Source of the DNA: Maylandia zebra
Taxonomy: Eukaryota; Chordata; Actinopteri; Cichliformes; Cichlidae
DNA length: 64,000 bases
Direction of reading: 5' to 3'
Assembly (NCBI RefSeq): GCF_041146795.1
Contig: NC_135184.1
Span: 4,420,967 to 4,484,966, forward strand
This document shows positions 43,237-57,330 of this stretch, one piece after another. Position numbers and translations under genes: made by a program. The notes under the pieces were generated by a model. It did no database searches, was not told where the DNA came from, and worked only from the letters and a program-made list of their open reading frames with translations. Within the stretch, counting starts at the first letter, position 1. Every line of letters starts with the position of its first letter.

Positions 43237-44191
43237 ACTGAAGTCTTTCATATTGTTGTAAGTTTAAATCTGTATTTTAGTTCCCTTTTAGTTTCTCTCC
43301 ATCATTATTGTGGTATTTATGTGCTGCACATAAATCAGATGTCAGTCAAACATTATGGGCAGTACCTCGACATCTTCAACATGTTGTCTTGATGTTTTTA
43401 CGTTTTATAGGTGGAGCTCTTTCCTGTGTCTGTTCAGCCATGGAGACTATCAATGCTTATGGATATTTTTATTTGAAAAATTTCTCCACATGACAACATA
43501 AACTTCTCTATCTTCTAAATGTTTACTGAATATTTTTCTTAGGTATTTGTATGTTGTTGTTTCTCTTCACTGATCTTAACAGAGAAGTCTACAGACCTTC
43601 CTTTATCACACAGATTTTATTCTCATTTGTACATTTATAAAGAAAACAATTAATTACAGAGCAATAAGAAATTTTAAGAAAGTGCACTATATCATAATTT
43701 ATAGTAAAGTGTATTAAAGCATCGTTAGTTAGTCACTTATTTAGTTTGGAGCTGTATCATCTGACACTGTAGAAACATTTCCTCCAGCTTCAGCACAGAA
43801 TGTTAAAAACAGAACTATTAATGAGAACAAACAGTAGGAACACAGTATCAGCAAACATCATGGCTTAAAATGGAGAGTAAAAATCTAAAAAGAAATAAAC
43901 AAATTAGTAAAAAGGATTTCCTGTTGACATGTTATTGGTCCTATCTTGTCTGCAGCACCTCCAGGATGCTTCTTATATGTTTCTGGTTATTTTTGCACCA
44001 ATTTTAGTTTTTGTCAGTAGGAAGTTCAAGTTCAACTCAGTGTGTTTGTTTGTTTTTTTCAAACTGATGCCTGACCTTGAACACCAAACATCTGTCAATA
44101 AAGCAATGATATAAAATGCTTATATTAGTACTGAAAAACTGCATATCCACTTTACAAATATAAATAATGATATAAATCCACAGCTGAACTG
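43237..44191. other. 3' flank of TRIM gene 1
   Basis: AT-rich, no gene seen. Several polyadenylation-type signals occur (for example CAATAAAGC near 44097). The segment ends where duplication copy B begins. Confidence 0.6.
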
Positions 44192-44818
44192 GAGGAGCAG
44201 CTGATCTAGTTCACTCATGTGTTTCTGGACTAAGAGTTGGAGCAAATACCTTATGATTCAGTGATGTTTGTTTTTGTTAAATATTTTGTAGATCCAAGAG
44301 TGAGTTTGACTCATGATGATGATGTTCCGAATTAAACAAAGTTGGTCACAAATTCTTCAAAGCTGTTTATTAAGAATATATTCACTTGGACTCATGAGAC
44401 AGGCTTGTGATCCAAGGGAGCCATCAACTGGACAATTACTGACATGACAACAAAAAAGCTAAGTACAGAGGGGGGAACAGAGGTGAAAATACTTGCTTTA
44501 AAGGATTGTAATGTTTCCTTTTAAAATAAGTCTCTAAGGTCAGACAAAGGGACAGAAACTCATAGCTTTCTACCAGCCCAATGACAAAACTATAAGTTGT
44601 TTTTTAACATCTACTTTTTCATCTATTTGGCAGTCACAGTGAAAAGTATAAACATTGGCACGCTTTGTCTTGTGATTCTGCTGTTCGTAAAAAATGACCA
44701 TGCGCAAAGTACCAGACTTTAAGGCTTTGACTTGATGCCAATGGCCTGAGGAGGACAGTATTACCCTTGGACATGTGTAGTCTGCCGTCTACTCAATAGA
44801 AGAAGAAGAAGCGCGGAA

Positions 44819-44989
44819 ATGGCACAACTGTCTTCAGTTTCTGGGAGAGTTTAACAATGAGAGACTGATGATGCAGAAGAAATCTCCGTGGTTAAAAACA
44901 TTAAAAACAGTCGTCCAGGATGATGAGATCCGCCACTGGCTCAGACTGCTGTATATCAGCCGGAGACCCGAGATGAAGTCACGCAGCAG
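44819..44989 (+). pseudogene. Degenerate first-exon-like segment, copy B
   Basis: Copy of 628-798 with the same out-of-frame ATG and the same donor CAG/GTATGT. Confidence 0.5.
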
Positions 44990-46019
44990 GTATGTAAAAC
45001 TGTGATGTTCTCAATGAACTAACACAGGAACGATCTGAGCTCAGTCTGTAAGCTAACAGGCTAAAATCAGAGAGCAGCTAATCAAACAAGTGCGTCCGTT
45101 TTTTTTAAAGGTCAACTTTTAACAATAGACTTTCATGAGACACATCAAAACCAAACAGGGAGGGAAAGCTTCGGTTTTCTGCACTGTGCCACAGTTCGCT
45201 GTCTGCTTCGGTTCACGACGCCTCACTCCGGGGCTACAGACAGTTCTCTGCCGCCTGTGGTGCTCCTCACCTCCGTCTGCACCCACAGACTTCCCGAGGT
45301 GGAGGCAGGCCGGCAGGGACTTTGAGAGATGGGCTTTACTTTTAAAAATACCCCTTAATCAGGGTCTAACTCACTAAAAGATGGCCACATGTCTCTCTCC
45401 AACTTAATCTCTTTCTTTTAAGTAATTGTTTTTCATTGAAATGAAATTAATTGTTCAATAAAATGATTACATTTATAATTGAATTCAAGTTAAATGAATC
45501 AAGGTGATTTTGACTTTGCTAGTTAACAGGAAGAGAAACAAACTTACACAGGATAAAATGAAATTTGGAGCCAGCAGAAAAAGTCAGATCACAGACAAAC
45601 AGAAACATTCCTCTTTGGCTAAAATAAAATGCAGATTATTGCTCATCTGCAGTTTTAATCATGGTGAATAATTTATGATTCAGCCAAGTAAGATTCTTCT
45701 GTGTGGAGGTTTTTCCCCTGTCAAAAGGCATTGACCATTACCTTCATCTAAACATGGAATTTAAGTCATGTAGTTGCCGTTGTTTGTTTTTAAAGAGGTC
45801 ATAATATTTTTGTGATGGTAGAAATTTATCTTCAAAGTAATAGTTATAAAGTGAATTAATAAGACTTTCCAACAAAGAGAGGGAGTCACATGGTGCTTCT
45901 GAAACATTTGTACAAACCTCTCTCACATATGTGAGCAACATGCTCACAGTGTACAGCCCTGCTGACTGAGGCTGCACCTTTACCTGTCTAATCTTTTTCT
46001 TTTTACTTTGTTCCTCAAG

Positions 46020-46281
46020 TCCCACATCAACATGAAGTGTAAGGAGGAGGAAGATCTGGCTGGCCAGCAGGTCTGGAAGCAGGAGAGGAACTTCAATCTG
46101 GACCAGGAGGACACAGATCCCCCACAGATCAAAGAGGAACAGGAGGAACTCTGCATCAGTCAAGAGGGAGAACAGCTTGTAGTGAAACACGAGGATGAAG
46201 GCATCGTCGTCTGGAGCGGGGAAGAGCGGCTCAGACAGCTGCGTAACATCTGGAAACCTGAGAAAGATTTACAGACCAGCG
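46020..46281 (+). CDS. Zinc-finger gene, acidic exon 1 of 3 (copy B)
   Basis: Copy of 1829-2090. Among the few differences, CTGCATAAC is CTGCGTAAC here, changing His to Arg before NIWKPE. Splice sites are unchanged. Confidence 0.6.
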
Positions 46282-46380
46282 GTAAAACTGTAATCGCTTT
46301 TCTGAAGTGTTAACATTAATATTAAACCTACAGTTTGTATCAGTCAGATCTATTTAATGTGTATTCGTGAAAACATGACA

Positions 46381-46671
46381 GGGAGTTTTAAATGGACTGG
46401 TTCTTATATAGCGCTTTTCTACTCAATCTTGAGCACTCAAAGCGCTTTACAAAACTTGTGCATTCACCCACTCACTCCCATTCGCACAAGCACATTTTTC
46501 TTAGTGCTTTCTACCAACATTCAGACACACATTCCACAGATCAAAGAGCAACTTGAGGCAACTTGGAGTTAGTATCTTGCCCAAGGATATTTGAAATGCA
46601 GACTAGGTGAAGCCGGGAATCGAACCGATCAGTAGATGATCTGCTCTACCGCCTGAGCTACAGCCACCCCC
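46381..46671 (-). mobile_element. tRNA-derived SINE (copy B)
   Basis: Same SINE as 2190-2480 at the equivalent site; it was present before the segmental duplication. Confidence 0.85.
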
Positions 46672-46991
46672 AATAGTGAAGATTATTTTGAAAAATATCA
46701 AGATGTAGATCAGTTTCGAGATCAACTCCAAAATAGATCATCAGTCAGTCAGTAATAAGTGAGTTCTTTTTTGTTTGAAAGGTTTTTTTTACTCTTAATG
46801 TTGCTGAAAAATGTCAGAACTCAAGTTCTCATTTGCATCAGAGTGCACAAATAACTTCATTTTTACACACTTTTAATTTCACCTGCAAATGTGAGCAACA
46901 TGCCCTCATTACAGACTTTAACTAAAACTTTATCTTCTCAGAAGTGTTTTTCTATAATTACATTTTTTTTATTGTTCGTTTAGAAGCAATA

Positions 46992-47129
46992 GTGGAGAGA
47001 CCGGCTGACTGCTGCAGAAGAAATCTGCTCTGAGGTTAACAGAACGTCTGATCGTCCAGTATGAGATCAACCTTCAGCAGAGACTGCTGGATATCAGCCG
47101 GAAACCCGAGATAAAGTTACGCATAACAG
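46992..47129 (+). pseudogene. Second first-exon-like segment, copy B
   Basis: Copy of 2800-2937 with the same internal shift and phase-1 donor AACAG/GTAAAA. Confidence 0.5.
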
Positions 47130-47965
47130 GTAAAACTGCGATGGTCTCAGTGGACTAACACAAGAATACAACTCATGTAGGACCTGATCAGAGCTCAGCT
47201 TGTAGGCTAACATACTGAAATCAGGGAGCGGCTAATCACACAAGTGCGTCTCTTTTTTACGGTAAACTTTTAGCATTAAACAAACCTTGAGACCGAGAGA
47301 AAGTGCCTTTATAGAAGATTTATTTAGAAGATTAAGATAAAGGAGGCAGGGAGGGAAAGCTTCTGTTTTCTGCACTGTGCCACAGTTCGCTGTCTGCTTC
47401 GGCTCTCTGACCCTCACTCCGGGGCTACAGACAGTCCTCTGCCGCCTGTGGTGCTCCTCACGTCCGTCTGCACCCACAGACTTCCCGAGGTGGAGGCAGG
47501 CCGGCAGGGACTTTGAGAGATGGGCTTTACTTTCAAAAATACCCCTTAATCAGGGTCTAACCCTACAAGACCATCGTGCCTCCCCCACCATCCTCACCTC
47601 ATTTTAAAATGTATATTTTTCAACTGAATTATATTTGGGTTCAAGAAAATGATGAAGTTTTTAAAATAACTTTGTAATGTTCTAATAAACAGTCTTAACT
47701 CGAACTAAATCAGCTCAAATCTCACAGATGTCAGTGTTATTCACAAAGCATGGAAACATAGTTGTTAGTTTTGAATGCAGCCACAGCAGGCAAACTATGG
47801 CTGCATGCTCCAAAGAACAGGAGCACAGTAACTGAACACACTCTTAGCACACTTACATCTGATTTTGGGAACAGTTAACAGATCTGAACCTGATGACCTG
47901 AGAGGTTTAACTGGGTCAAAGGTCGAGAGCCAGTTGAGAACTGTCCAGTTAAACCAACTAAATGA

Positions 47966-49429
47966 ATGAATGAATGCTTTATTGGCCATATGCAGGTTGC
48001 CCCACAGAGGAATAGGACCCCCCCCGACTTACACACACAACAACAAGACATCACATGGGAATACAGTCGGAGACCGGCAGCGTTGGGAGAATAACACTGA
48101 AAAAATTACACAACATTGGGAAAAGTACAAGAGGAAAAAAAGAGACCTCTTCACACGCTGGGCAACCTATGGGAGGACAGCATGAGAACAGGAAACAAAA
48201 AAACTCCTCTGCACAGAGAGCACATTAATGTCCACATCACAACATCAGAGCACATGACAAGCCACAGGGGATGGATAGGGGGGTGGGGGGTGATTCGAAG
48301 GAACACAGCAGTCGTCCTGCACCATGCTATCATTTCAGCGCGGCACGCAGACCCGCTGCCTTCCCCCGCAGGAACAAGCATCGAAGGCGTTTGGAAGGGA
48401 GGGGGATGAGTGCGTGCTTATCAGTGTAAGTGTATGTGTGTGCGTGTCCATAGTTCAGCTGAGACAGTGTCCTTCGCTGTATCAGGCTAAGTAAACAGTC
48501 CTCCAGCCGATCCAGGTGTCCTTCATGGGATGGGAAGAATAGTCATCACACAGTCGTTATCAGGGAGTTGTTTTGGTGGGCTCCAGCCTTGGGCCTAGCA
48601 GCTGGCGCCGTGGTGTCCAAATGTTGAATATTGTTGATTTCTCCTTTATGCGAGCAGCGAATTTAGCACTCTGACACTGGGGCCTCGATTTCCCGTTGGA
48701 GCGCTGCGAGCCTCCCCATGATGGTATCAAGCTTCTGTTCCGTGGTGTTGTCATTCTTTTGGTTCTGAGACCCCACAGCTGCAGTGAGCCGTTCTGCGAT
48801 GTTATCCAACTTTCGCTCAAGGGTGTTATTGTGAGCAGGCCCCTCTCTGATGTATCCCATCATACGCTCAATGGTGTTAGTTTGAGTCTTCACGGCAGCT
48901 GTAAGCGTCTCCAAGGTGTTAACCATGCTGCGTTCGGTGTGGGAGGCCGCGCCTCGTCCCATCGCTTCAATTCCAGCGGTCAGCTTAGGGGGAGTTTGAA
49001 CAGCTGGTTCCGCTCTCTTATTTCTCCGATAAGTCAGGGCCAAGCCAGCTCCGATCAGCAAGAACCCTGTTATCATGGTTCCGAATAGGTAGATATCCTC
49101 AGCGTCCTCGATAGACAGTCCCGCCAGGCACAAGATCCTCCAGGTTTACCACCCATCCATCGTGTATCCGGCAGGGAAAGTCCCTCCAGGGCACTCGGGC
49201 TCTCCCGAGCCCAGACTTCTCGTTGAGAAGAGGGTGTCAATAGCGTTCAGAGACCAGTTGATCAAATCCATAATTCTCTGTTAGGTTTTAGAGAACGACA
49301 GTGAGAGACTGTTCCAGGGAAAAGTAGTGCACGCGAGACAAGACAGGACACAAGAGGCTAAGCAGGGAAGATAAGGGGAAGGAGGAGAGGAGAAAAGTGC
49401 GACCGCCTTCGCCGAGAGCCAAGTAAGAA
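47966..49429 (-). mobile_element. Retroposon with ATTC tail and a small membrane-protein ORF
   Basis: About 1464 bp present in copy B but absent at the equivalent site in copy A (3771). In minus orientation it starts near CTTACTTGGCTCTCGGCGAA and ends CCAATAAAGCATTCATTCATT, that is, a polyadenylation-type signal followed by an (ATTC)n tail. The tail points to mobilisation by a LINE. No inverted repeats or LTRs are seen. The target duplication is ambiguous (ATGA) because of the tail. It encodes no reverse transcriptase. The body has a GC-rich 5' part, an ORF at 49133-48663, and about 700 bp of 3' noncoding sequence. Confidence 0.8.
48663..49133 (-). CDS. Predicted single-pass membrane protein with heptad-rich tail (in retroposon)
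   Basis: The frame is open for 156 codons. It contains LSIEDAEDIYLFG, a 19-residue hydrophobic segment (MITGFLLIGAGLALTY) followed by basic RRNKR, then about 110 residues with recurring NTLExxLDNIAERLTAAV-like heptads that should form a coiled coil. The first codon is not an ATG. In the same frame upstream, an ATG at about 49270 starts MDLINWSLNAIDTLF and runs about 41 codons to a TAA (about 49150). The ancestral protein was thus probably near 205 residues and this copy is interrupted. No known domain is recognised. What it does for the retroposon is unknown; host-gene origin is possible. Confidence 0.6.
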   Translation of the reverse strand: MCLAGLSIEDAEDIYLFGTMITGFLLIGAGLALTYRRNKRAEPAVQTPPKLTAGIEAMGRGAASHTERSMVNTLETLTAAVKTQTNTIERMMGYIREGPAHNNTLERKLDNIAERLTAAVGSQNQKNDNTTEQKLDTIMGRLAALQREIEAPVSEC

Positions 49430-49863
49430 TGAAACCTTTGATTTAAAATGTCATGATCAACAGTATCAAAGGCAGCAATGAGATCAAATAGAACTAAGAC
49501 TGAAACTCTGAGTCCCTAATAATCTTCAGATCACTGATGACTTTAGTTGGGTTGATTCTGTGCAATGACTGGCTGTGAAACCTGACTGGTACTTATCTGC
49601 TATGGCACTGTGAGATTTTCAGTTTAATCTACAACAATGACAAACATTTACTTGCAGCGTGAAGCTGGCAGCAGCTACCTGAATGATTTGTACTCTGAAC
49701 TTTCCTAATAAGAGTATCAGAGCTCGAGAGTAACTTACACTTTCATTTTTCACATTTGTACAGTTAGTTGTAAATTTCACTCCCATATGAGGACATGCTC
49801 AGAGTGGACTATATTTGCTCAGATGTGTTTTCCTGTCATCACATTATTAACCTTTTTCCTCAG

Positions 49864-50142
49864 TGACCCTTTGTTCCTCAAGATCTCCCCCTAACATGAA
49901 GTGTGAGGAAGAGGAGGGCCTGTATGACCAGCAGGTCTCCAACCAGGAGAGGAACTCCAGTCTGGACCAGGAGGGCCCAGATCCTCCACAGATCAAAGAG
50001 GAAGAGGAGGAACTCTGCATCAGCGATGACGTAGAAAAGATTGTACTCAAACAGGAGGATGAAGGCCTCATCTGGACTGAAGAAGAGCAGCTCAGACAGC
50101 TGGATAACATCTGGAAACCTGAAATGAACTTACACAGCAGGG
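49864..50142 (+). CDS. Zinc-finger gene, acidic exon 2 of 3 (copy B)
   Basis: Copy of 4203-4481 with one Arg-to-Pro change restoring the usual DPPQIKEE. Same phase-1 entry and exit. Confidence 0.65.
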
Positions 50143-50606
50143 GTATGTAAAACCGTAATGGTCTTACCTAAAAATTAATATGACTTTAATTCATTCAATA
50201 AAGATATTTTGGAAACACATCAGAGTTCTTCAAGGCCAGTGTTTAAATAAACTCAGCTGATTGTTAGTCGAGGTTTTCTGAGAGCTTCGCTGCTTTTTAT
50301 CCCCATATTTTAATCCTACTTTTAAATTTCCCCTTCTGTCTGATGTTTGTCTTATCATTTACATAAACATCTTTCCAACAGTAATTGGTGGACAAACTGT
50401 GATTGGTGCATAGAAATTTACTAACGTGTTAGAAGTGAGTGCATGAAATCTTATTTTAACAGTTTCCAGGTCTGGGTAAATGATATGATGATATTTCTGA
50501 TGATATTTTGATTAAACTCTGTTGTAGAGTTGGAAATGGACAGCTGTAGACACCACTGCCGAGTAGTCATTCTTGTTATACTTCTATATTTATCTAAGAC
50601 AAGTAA

Positions 50607-51173
<567 letters not shown>

Positions 51174-51902
51174 TTAAAAGTGGGAGAACTGTCAGATGAA
51201 GCAGTCCACTGAGAAGCCAGATCAGAGCAGATCAGATGACCTCCTTCCTTAAAAAACTCTGTATTGTTTATTGTATGTAGGGGTGGGAGATATAGCCTCA
51301 AAATAATATTTCAAGAAACTTACATTTAAAAAAAATAATGTACATTTTATCAGCTCGGCAGGCAGCAGCATTTATATGTGTAAGTAAATGATGGATTTTC
51401 CATCTTTCTCTTCCAGTGAGCTGCTGTCACTGATGACAGCTTAGCTAATTCAAAGTGTGAAAATGTGGCCACCTCAAGGTGCTTGATATTGTAAGGTAAA
51501 GACCCAACAATAATACAATGAAAACAGAGAAAACCCAAACAGTCATATGACCCCCTATTAGCAAGCGTTTTGGCGACAGTGGGAAGGAAAAACTCCTTTT
51601 TAACAGGAAGAAACCTCCAGCAGAACCAGGCTCAGGGAGGGACCCCCATCTGCAACAAGGAAAGTTTTAAGTCTAATCTTAAAAGCTGAAGGCTCTGCCT
51701 CCCATTCTACCTTTAAATACTCTATGAACAACATTATAGTGCAATGTTAGTGACACGGCATACATGAAATATGAGCACATAAGTATCCTCAGGGGTGTTT
51801 TTCCTGGAAGTTTTAAGAAAAGTGTATTACAAGTGCTTACACTCTAGCTTAATATCCAAAATAACCTTGTAATGCGGAGCCTGCACAATTCTGTCATATA
51901 AG

Positions 51903-53596
51903 CAGAGGTGGAAAGTAACGAATTACATTTACTTGCGTTACTGTAATTGAGTAGTTTTTTTGTGTATTTGTACTTTTTAAAGTCATTTTTCAAGTCTGTA
52001 ATTTTACTTTTACTTAAGTATATTTTTTAAAAAGTATTGTAGTTCGCTACGTTTTCAATCACACCCGTTACTGAGTAAATTAAAAAAACCATTGCACTTC
52101 GGAAATACTGCAGGGAATGATGGGTAGTAGAACAAATTGGCGCTAAGGTCACGTTAAAGATGGAGTCTGACATCGGTGTTATGGATCCAGTGAAAAAAGA
52201 AGCCCCGTCGAATTCTGCTGACCCTGAACTCGAAGAAACGGATGTGAACCCCTGGCCGTATTTAAGGGACCATTTCGGCTTCAAGTGCAAGAAAGGCAAC
52301 AGCTTTATTATGCAGTGTAAGCTGTGTTTGCCCAGAGAGACCGAGTTAGCAGCTTTTAAAAATTCCACATCAAACCTGCGCAAGCATGTGGAGGTAAGTT
52401 AAATACAACTCGTACCGTTATGGTAGCAAAAAGGCTGTGTTCAAATTAATCACATTAAGTTAAGACATCTGTGAAGAACACAGATAACGTTGGTTGGTAC
52501 TAGCAACTTGCTGTAATCGGGCACGTTGTTGTCCACGCAACTTACATTTTTTTTACTGGGTTGGTAAATTGCCAAAAGAAAATGTGTTTACCTACGTTTT
52601 TCCTGTTTGTTAATAATAAGAATTTATTTAAAAAAATAGTTAAATTCAAGACAGAAGCGGCTACTTTCTTACTTAACCCACATATGTTCACACTGCAGGC
52701 AAAAGAATAACAGAGCGCTCACTTACCTTAGATTAGTCAAAGACAGCTGACTTCTGTTACTTGTTAATTAGCACTTGCAACCTCCCGTTAACTAGCCTGT
52801 TACTGTCCAATAAAAAAACCCCACGAGGTATATTGGTATAATTTACCAGCGGTAGCTATGTAATGCATTGATGTCTTATTAGGGACATCAAAAAACTTTC
52901 TCTCAAACTTAACACTGGCCTGCCTGCCTCAGCTGCCTTCGAGCGTCTCTTTAGCTGTGCTGGACTACTGTTCACTGCAAAGTGAGCAAGGATGAACTCT
53001 ACTAACTCTGAAAATCAACTGCTCCTCAAAATTAACAGGAAGTTCAGAGAGTAACACTCTAGGATGGATACAAAGGAACTTTAATCTAGAGGTACAGTAG
53101 GGCAGGGCCAAGTTTAAAAAATTCAAAAACATTTTTAAAGCAGCTGCCGTTCAGTTCAGTACTTGTTCTCTTATTTGACAGTTTAGAACACATTCTCATG
53201 TGAAAGAATGATATGGTTTTGTATTGAAAACACTGTGATACCTGACGGTTTGGTTTGGTTGATTGCTTTGGTGACCATTATCCATTTTCATGTATAGACT
53301 TGCAGTTTAACTGCCACTGCACTTTAATTTGTAAAGTTTTTCTTTTCACTAAAAAAGAACTACTTTGAGATTTATATCCCACTGTCCTTTTTTGCACTAC
53401 TCAGAAGCGGCTGTCCTCCTGCTGACAGAAAAGTAACTATGTAACTTTTACTCTGAGTACATTTTAAATGAGCTACTTTTTACTTTTACTTGAGTACATT
53501 TTTAGACAGGTAATTTTACTTGTACTTGAGTAAAATTTCAGCAAAGTAATAGTACTTTTACTTGAGTAAAATATTTTAGTACTCTTTCCACCTCTG
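51903..53596 (+). mobile_element. hAT DNA transposon, internally deleted (copy B)
   Basis: Same element and same 8-bp flanks (CATATAAG) as 6242-7935. The BED-finger exon is at 52160-52402. Confidence 0.9.
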
Positions 53597-55112
53597 CATA
53601 TAAGGAAAAGAAATTCTACCTGGTTTGTTTCATCTTGGGTCGAGCTTTTTAACCTCCTGCTTTTCCACCGTGTAGCACATCAGTAATTTCCATCCACTGA
53701 CTGCTCTTGCTGTTATATGAAATGTAACTCGCGAGTGCTCCAGTGATGCATGGTTGAATCATTTGTTTACCTTTGGGTCGCACATCACTGCTGCTAGTAT
53801 CTCCTGCTCACGTGCCTTCACAGCCCGGTTGTACTCAAGTGTGTTTTTGCTTAAAGTGTTGTAACAGGTTTGCTTTTTTCACTTTCAGTGGGAAAAGTTT
53901 TCTTGCATATTTTGCGAACATTCAGCTACCAAACTGTGACTGGAGCCCGACATATGGCTCTGGCTGTGAGACATGACTGGGGTTGACTCATTGGGGTGAA
54001 TGCAAACACATGATGTTCCTCTAAACACACTTTTTTGTAAACATTTATACCAGTATTATTGCAGATCATATGATATGTCACAGCCCTAATTCTGTTTGTT
54101 GCATATTCCATTAAAACCTGTAATGAAGATGAAACACGTATTTACATTCATTTGATGTGATATTTGTATCGTGTTGAGCTGTGGAGGTGACAAAAAAGTT
54201 GCTGAGATGTTTTATTTTTTTGTTTAGTGGAGAGGTTTTACTCCACAGAGTCAAAGCTGGAAAGAAACACACATGAGACCAAACATTTTGTGATTTAATC
54301 TTGATTTTCATGAAGACTGAATTTCAGCATGTGCTCATCCTGTTGATTCGTATGTTGGTGTTGGTTATGTGTCTTAAAAGTGAAATAAAGATTTCTTTAA
54401 AACTTCTTGTGGCTATTTTTTTAAGGCACAATCTTTACAACATGAAACAACGTCTGTGAAGCACATTTTGTACAGTGGGCAGGGAGACTTGCCCATCACT
54501 GTGGTGGTGGGGTGGATGAGATTTGCCTGCGGTCACTTAAGGCTCTGTATGTTGTGGGTCTGTATGGACGTTGAGGTCAGTGCCTTCAGACCGGCCAACT
54601 ATGGTGGTAATCATGGTCCCCTGTTTTATGAAGGGAGTGTAGAGGGTATGTTTGCACTTCAGGCCTCCCTAGGAAGGTCTATATCTGTAGTCACTTTCAC
54701 TGTTTTCTTATTGCTGTTTCAAATTGTTGTTTCTGTTTGTAGCCTTTTTATTGAAGGATTTTGGTTTATATTATTAATATGTGCATTTGTTGTTATTAAT
54801 AATATTTGCTTCACTCTCCATTTGATGTGTTTTTGGTATGTTTTACTTTTAATTGTTCTATGATTATGTTTATGTGTGGTTTATAATTATATTTAAGTTC
54901 TGGGTTTTTTTATGAATAAAAGTGACTTAACTTGTCAGAGATATGAGACTTTGGGCATTTCCCCTTCTGTCTTATTCTCAGTGTCTTGTCTCCATGTTTA
55001 TTTACCTCTGTGTTGCTATCTTTGTGTCTCTGTCTCTTTCTCTTCCCCTGTTCAGTGGGATTTAAGACTTCCAACAAATAATTTCAAAGGGTCAATTAAA
55101 TTTTAATAAAAC

Positions 55113-56302
55113 CATTTTACTCAACACTGCACTCGAATTTTAGCATTTTTTTTTTTACTCAGTCATAAAAAGATTCATCTTAAAATATGTTTTAGATACA
55201 TTTTTATTACTTTTTTCTTTCTTTCTTTCTTTTCTTGTTGTTGTCCCGTTTCGTTTTTTAGCCATCAGAATTATTGTCTGAAGGCCAAAAAAGATGCCCA
55301 ACTAACTTAATTTACCAAATGGACCATCACGGCCTTGCCATATTGGTCCATTTGATCAACCTTTGTTATTATTTATTTATTTTAATTTATTTTCAGTTGT
55401 TACAGATAGGACAGACATGACTGGGGGATAGGAAGGAAGGAAGGAAGGAAGAAAAGGGGAAGAGGGACAGTGAGAAAGGGCACTTAAAAAATATCTCCCA
55501 GGTCACATGTTGAGAGAAGAAAATAAGAGAAAACAAGCAAAAAAGAGAGCAACATAATAACACAACACCATTGCAATAATCTAGCTAAGTGTAAATAACA
55601 GTAAATATTAAATACTGAATGTGATTGTGCAGCACGCAAGATTGACATCGCACAATGTGGTTTGAGGTAGCAGCCAAGAAAGGTGTAGCTTGTGTGTGTG
55701 AACACCTGTGTGGATGAGTGCTCGTCTATTCAAAAGGCTTCTCCATGTAACGATCTGCTAGAAGGTGTGGGGAGCCACAGCCTCGTCCCCCAGGGCATGA
55801 AGCAGGCATGGAGGAGATCCAGGCCCCAGACATCCAGAGGCCCCCAGAGTGGGAGCGCCCAAAGAGGACCACCGGAGGGGCAACCGTGCCACCTTCCTGG
55901 GAAGAGCTGAGGAGAACCCCAGATGAGGGGTCACCCAACAGCCACAGAGCAGAAGCCAGAGGGGGCGGCAGTGACGTACACGCGGGCTCTGCCGGCAGTC
56001 AGCTGTGCCAGAGTGAATCGAGCCCCCGCAAGGGGCCCGACCGAGCCACAGGCCCCACCAAGCAGCCGTACCGGGGAGTGAGCTGGTACAGACCTGAGCG
56101 TCCAGCCCTGGACACCAAGAACGCACCGATGTCTGAGGGCATCAGCCACCAGCAGGGAGTGTGGTGAGGGGAAATAAGCCTCCATACCTTGGAGGGCCTG
56201 AGATGTTCCAAGGGGGTGGAGTGTAAGACCCGAGCTGACATATAGACACAGACGAATAGGCGCACACAGACCTAAACATGCATTCCCACCCTCATGCACA
56301 CT
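55113..56302. repeat. Repeat R, unit 2 proximal copy
   Basis: Very close to 9452-10640. It ends at CCTCATGCACAC, where the LTR of a Ty3-type element begins; the last 48 bases of R seen in unit 1 are missing. Confidence 0.85.
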
Positions 56303-57156
56303 GTAAGGAAGAGGACTCCCTTACTGCATTTATTTATATTATATGTATAGCACTTTAGAGCACACCTTTCACTTTATTAAAAGCACCTTATCAAGCACTT
56401 TATGAGCATTGCACTTTAAGCATGGATTTGCACACAAGCAGTTTAAATATTTATTGTCTATTTATTGGGAATTTTAAAATCAGTTGGTAGCCTTATTTCA
56501 GATCCTGCACAGCTGCTCCTCGTCAAGGAATGTGGTGGTTGTCTGTCAGGAGAGAAGAATGGTGATTGAGATTGTGATTAAGGTTTACCAATAAGGAAAA
56601 CTAAGGCAAATGTGTGTGTGAAATCTAGGGATAAAAGTGGTGCAAATAAGTGTTTGTAAGTTAATGATTACTCACCTTTCTTGCCTGTGTCCTCTTCAAG
56701 GTGTTTGGGCAAATGTTTCCCCGGGGGTCCAGACACCATTTAAAGGTTCCGGGAGAGACCATTGGTAAAGAGAGTGTGGTGAATCTTTTTGTGCTTGGGT
56801 TTCTGGGTTTTTATAATATTGGGTTTGGTGTAACAATAAAGTGTGAAATATTTATTAATATGTAAATGTGAAGATGTATTTATGTATTTATTTATTCTTA
56901 TTGATATATTGTATACTGTGGTGGAAGGTTGGGATTTAAGAATTTACCTGAGAGTGGAATAATGGTTAAGTCTGTGACAGCTGAACATATTTAAGGCTGC
57001 CAGTTGTCATTAGAGGATGGATTTTTTGTGCTGTGAAGAAGCTCGACAAGTTAATTGTTGTAAGGAGAGCCATAGAGCAAATAAATACGTTGTTCCACTA
57101 CACTTGCCTTGGTCTGTCTCACTGTGTTTCCAGCCGCTAAGGGCTGCCCTGTTACA
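56303..57156 (+). repeat. Left LTR of Gmr1-like element
   Basis: TG...CA, about 854 bp, with an ACAATAAAGTGTG polyadenylation-type signal near 56833. No partner LTR is in the window, so the boundaries rest on the R edge and the adjoining primer-site-like sequence. Confidence 0.7.
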
Positions 57157-57330
57157 AGTGGTGTCAGAAGTGTGTCACTCATGCCACAGTGAGAAGATGA
57201 TGACAAGAGGTGGAAGAAAGCCAGGCCAAGAGGAGCAGCCTGATGAAGGAGTTGGAGCTTCATCTGAGCTAGAGGCCATGGCAGCAACAAGCCCTGAGGA
57301 CAAATTGGAGGAGTTAACAGGGTTGGTGTT

